A stretch of 8,672 bases of DNA, taken from positions 1 through 8,672 of the forward strand of contig CANQGC010000113.1 in assembly GCA_947600345.1 (NCBI GenBank). Reading direction: 5' to 3'. The DNA is from an uncultured Clostridia bacterium (lineage in GTDB: Bacteria; Bacillota; Clostridia; Christensenellales; Aristaeellaceae). Below the pieces are notes generated by a model that saw nothing but the letters and a program-made list of their open reading frames with translations, did no database searches and was not told the DNA's origin. Numbering within the stretch: the first letter of the stretch is position 1; every line of letters begins with the position of its first letter. The translations under genes and the position numbers were made by a program. Of the stretch, positions 6,061 through 8,672 are shown piece by piece.

Positions 6061-7131
6061 ATGCGCAAGGCTTACCTGGTTCTCTCCGACGGCTCGGTCT
6101 ACGAGGGGCAGGGCTTCGGCGCGGAGGCGGACGCCGTGGGCGAGCTGGTGTTCACCACCGGCATGGTCGGCTACATCGAGACGCTGACCGACCCCAGCTA
6201 CGCCGGGCAGATCGTGATGCAGACCTTCCCGCTGATCGGCAACTACGGCATCATCGAGGACGACTTCGAGGGCAAGGTTCACGCCCGCGGCTACGTGGTG
6301 CGCGAGTGGTGCGAGGAGCCGTCCAACTTCCGTTGCCAGTACACGCTGGATCAGTTCCTGAAGGAGCGCGGCATCCCCGGCATCTGCGGATTGGATACGC
6401 GGGCGCTCACCCGCAAGATTCGCGAGCACGGCGTGATGAACGCGACGATTTGCTCCGAGCCGCCGAAGGATTTGAACACCGTGCGGGAGTACCTCGTCAC
6501 CGGCGTGGTGGACGAAGTGACCTGCACCGAGCCGAAAACCTTCCCCGCCGCGGGTGAGACCAAGAAGCGCGTGGCGCTGATCGACTACGGCGCGAAGCGC
6601 AACATCACCCGGGAGCTGTGCAAGCGCGGCTGCGAGGTGACGGTCTACCCCGCCTCGGTTCCGGCGGAGGACATCCTCTCCGGCGGCTACGACGGCGCAA
6701 TGCTCTCCAACGGTCCCGGCGACCCCAGCGAGAATACTTACTGCATCGCGCAGATCGCAAAGCTGCTGGGCAACATCCCGCTGTTCGGCATCTGCCTGGG
6801 CCACCAGCTCACGGCACTGGCCGCGGGCGGGCGGGCCGAGAAGATGAAGTACGGCCACCGCGGCGCGAACCAGCCGGTGAAGGAAATCGGCGGCACGCGC
6901 ACCTACATCACCAGCCAGAACCACGGCTACGCCATCGTATCCGATTCCATAAAGCGCGGCACGCTGCGCTTCGTCAACGCCAACGACGGCACCTGCGAGG
7001 GCATCGACTACCCCGAGCTCAACGCCTTCACCGTGCAGTTTCATCCCGAGGCCTGCTCCGGCCCCCGTGATACCTCGTTCCTGTTTGACCGCTTCATTCA
7101 AATGATGGGAGGCGACGAGCAATGCCGCTGA
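6061..7131 (+). CDS. carA: Carbamoyl phosphate synthase, small (glutaminase) subunit
   Basis: Hydrolyses glutamine and channels ammonia to CarB, which makes carbamoyl phosphate for arginine and pyrimidines. The 356-residue protein has the CarA N-terminal domain (LSDGSVYEGQGFG, then FTTGMVGYIETLTDPSY) and a class-I glutamine amidotransferase domain from about residue 175. That domain shows the nucleophile C245 in FGICLGHQ and the catalytic pair H328 and E330 in QFHPEA. AAAGAGGG at 6045-6052 lies 8 bases before the ATG. Its last 10 bases overlap the start of carB, a sign of translational coupling of the two subunits, which are needed in equal amounts. Nothing appears truncated or missing. Confidence 0.97.
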   Translation: MRKAYLVLSDGSVYEGQGFGAEADAVGELVFTTGMVGYIETLTDPSYAGQIVMQTFPLIGNYGIIEDDFEGKVHARGYVVREWCEEPSNFRCQYTLDQFLKERGIPGICGLDTRALTRKIREHGVMNATICSEPPKDLNTVREYLVTGVVDEVTCTEPKTFPAAGETKKRVALIDYGAKRNITRELCKRGCEVTVYPASVPAEDILSGGYDGAMLSNGPGDPSENTYCIAQIAKLLGNIPLFGICLGHQLTALAAGGRAEKMKYGHRGANQPVKEIGGTRTYITSQNHGYAIVSDSIKRGTLRFVNANDGTCEGIDYPELNAFTVQFHPEACSGPRDTSFLFDRFIQMMGGDEQCR

Positions 7132-8672
7132 ATCCGTCCATCCATAAAGTTCTGATGATCGGCTCCGGCCCCATCGTGATCGGCCAGGCCGCCGAATTCG
7201 ACTACGCCGGCGCGCAGGCCTGCCGCGTATTGAAGGCGGCAGGCGTGAACGTGGTGCTGGTCAACTCCAACCCCGCCACGATCATGACCGACAAGGCGCT
7301 GGCGGATGAAATCTACCTCGAGCCGCTGACCGTGCCTACGATCAAGCGCATCATCGAGCACGAGAAGCCCGACAGCATGCTCGCCGGTCTGGGTGGCCAG
7401 ACGGGCCTGACGCTGGCCATGCAGCTCTCCAAGGAAGGTTTCCTGGAGGCCCACGGTGTGAAGCTGATCGGCACCAACGCCGACGCCATCGACAAGGCCG
7501 AGGACCGCCAGATGTTCAAGGACACGATGACGGCCATCGGCGAGCCGGTGATTCCCTCTGGCATCGCCAACAGCGTGCAGGAGGCGCTGGACGTGGCGGA
7601 GCGCATCGGCTACCCGGTGATCGTGCGCCCGGCGTTCACGCTGGGCGGCGCGGGCGGCGGCGCGGCGGCGAACGCCGGGGAGCTGAGCGAAATTTCCCGC
7701 GTCGGCCTGGACATGTCCCCCATCACCCAGGTGCTGATCGAGCGCTCGGTGGCGGGCTGGAAGGAGATCGAGTTCGAGGTCATGCGCGACGGCGCGGGCA
7801 ACGTCATCGCCGTGTGCTCGATGGAGAACCTCGACCCCGTGGGCGTGCACACCGGCGACAGCATCGTCGTGGCGCCGGCGCTGACGCTCTCCGACAAGGA
7901 GTACCAGATGCTGCGCAGCGCGTCGCTGAACATCATCACCGCGCTGGGCATCGTGGGCGGCTGCAACTGCCAGTTCGCGCTGAACCCGGACAGCTTCGAG
8001 TACGCGGTGATCGAGGTCAATCCCCGCGTATCCCGCTCCTCGGCGCTGGCCAGCAAGGCGACCGGCTATCCGATCGCCAAGATTACGACCAAGATCGCGC
8101 TCGGCTATACGCTGGACGAGATCCGCAACGACATTACCGGGAAAACCTGCGCCTGCTTTGAACCGACGGTCGATTACGTCGTGGTCAAGTTCCCCAAGTG
8201 GCCTTTTGAAAAATTCGCCGGTTCCAGCCGCAAGCTGGGCACCCAGATGAAGGCCACCGGAGAGGTAATGGCCATCGGCACCAGTTTTGAGATGGCGATC
8301 ATGAAGGCGGTGCGCGGAGCGGAGATTTCCCTGGATACGCTCAACGCGAGACCTATTTCGAACCTGCCGCTGATGGAGCGCCTGAAAAGCTGCGACGACC
8401 GCCGCCTGTTTACGGTTTTCGAGGCGATCAAATCGGGCGTATCCATTGATACCATTTTCGAGATCACCCGCATTGACCGGTGGTTCCTGTACAAACTGAA
8501 GCATCTCGCCGATTATGAGGCGGAGCTGGCCGAAAAGGGCCTGACCGACGAACTTTACCGGGAAGGCAAGCGGCTCGGTTATCCCGACAGCGCGCTGAAG
8601 CGGATGACCGGCGTCAGGGCCGCGGCGAAGAGGAAGGCGAAGAAAAACGGCCATATGATCCCCAGCAGGTAC
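7122..8672 (+). CDS. carB: Carbamoyl phosphate synthase, large subunit, N-terminal half (continues past window)
   Basis: ATP-dependent synthetase subunit that makes carbamoyl phosphate from bicarbonate and ammonia delivered by CarA. The window holds 517 codons of a protein normally near 1070 residues, open to the right edge with no stop. It starts MPLNPSIHKVLMIGSGP and continues with GQAAEFDYAGAQACR. The first ATP-grasp (carboxyphosphate) domain is complete: R129 and R169 fall at the E. coli positions, and E298, N300 and R302 in IEVNPRVSRSSALASKATG correspond to E. coli 299-303. From about residue 400 the sequence enters the helical oligomerisation region. GGGAGG at 7107-7112 is 9 bases from the ATG, inside carA. 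From about 8130 onward the codon choice shifts (TTT, AAA, GAT and GAA become common) although the reading frame and protein similarity remain intact. Confidence 0.97.
   Translation, partial: MPLNPSIHKVLMIGSGPIVIGQAAEFDYAGAQACRVLKAAGVNVVLVNSNPATIMTDKALADEIYLEPLTVPTIKRIIEHEKPDSMLAGLGGQTGLTLAMQLSKEGFLEAHGVKLIGTNADAIDKAEDRQMFKDTMTAIGEPVIPSGIANSVQEALDVAERIGYPVIVRPAFTLGGAGGGAAANAGELSEISRVGLDMSPITQVLIERSVAGWKEIEFEVMRDGAGNVIAVCSMENLDPVGVHTGDSIVVAPALTLSDKEYQMLRSASLNIITALGIVGGCNCQFALNPDSFEYAVIEVNPRVSRSSALASKATGYPIAKITTKIALGYTLDEIRNDITGKTCACFEPTVDYVVVKFPKWPFEKFAGSSRKLGTQMKATGEVMAIGTSFEMAIMKAVRGAEISLDTLNARPISNLPLMERLKSCDDRRLFTVFEAIKSGVSIDTIFEITRIDRWFLYKLKHLADYEAELAEKGLTDELYREGKRLGYPDSALKRMTGVRAAAKRKAKKNGHMIPSRY

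Noticed and set aside
7098..8654. Minus-strand open frame (518 codons) opposite carB
   Set aside because: A composition shadow of carB; carB itself shows all expected catalytic residues.

Overview
The window looks like a chromosomal segment of a GC-rich Gram-positive bacterium, most likely an uncultured Clostridia-type Bacillota. The evidence is strong purine-rich ribosome binding sites, sigma-A-type promoters in AT-rich intergenic islands within GC-rich coding sequence, a plsX gene, and ARG-box-like operators ahead of argF. The lineage is inferred from these features only. There are no RNA genes, insertion sequences or CRISPR arrays.

Layout. (1) 1-675, minus strand: the 5' part of plsX (phospholipid synthesis), cut by the window edge, with its own promoter. 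(2) 676-939: a divergent intergenic region with back-to-back extended -10 promoters, an operator-like inverted repeat and a tandem repeat of ribosome-binding-site-like sequence. (3) 940-4813, plus strand: a two-gene unit. It encodes a secreted type-3 (amino-acid family) solute-binding protein that is neither a lipoprotein nor next to a permease or ATPase, and a 1022-residue membrane protein. The membrane protein has two copies of a TM-Cache-TM sensor module fused to an MscS-type channel. The unit ends in a perfect 11-bp-stem hairpin terminator. (4) 4872-5014: an arginine-type control region with three GCAT-type half-sites spaced exactly 21 bp apart, then a near-consensus promoter. (5) 5015-8672, plus strand: argF, carA and carB (carB cut by the window edge). 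These make carbamoyl phosphate and use it to convert ornithine to citrulline for arginine synthesis; carbamoyl phosphate also feeds pyrimidines. carA and carB overlap by 10 bases, and a possible extra promoter plus palindrome lies between argF and carA.

The most notable part is the binding-protein/Cache-MscS pair. Its architecture suggests a ligand-gated ion channel in which an extracellular amino-acid-binding protein and extracellular Cache domains control a mechanosensitive-type pore. This function is inferred from domain layout and operon structure; I recognise no characterised system with this make-up. Secondary signals are the phased ARG-box array, a change in codon use within carB, and several palindromes at promoters.
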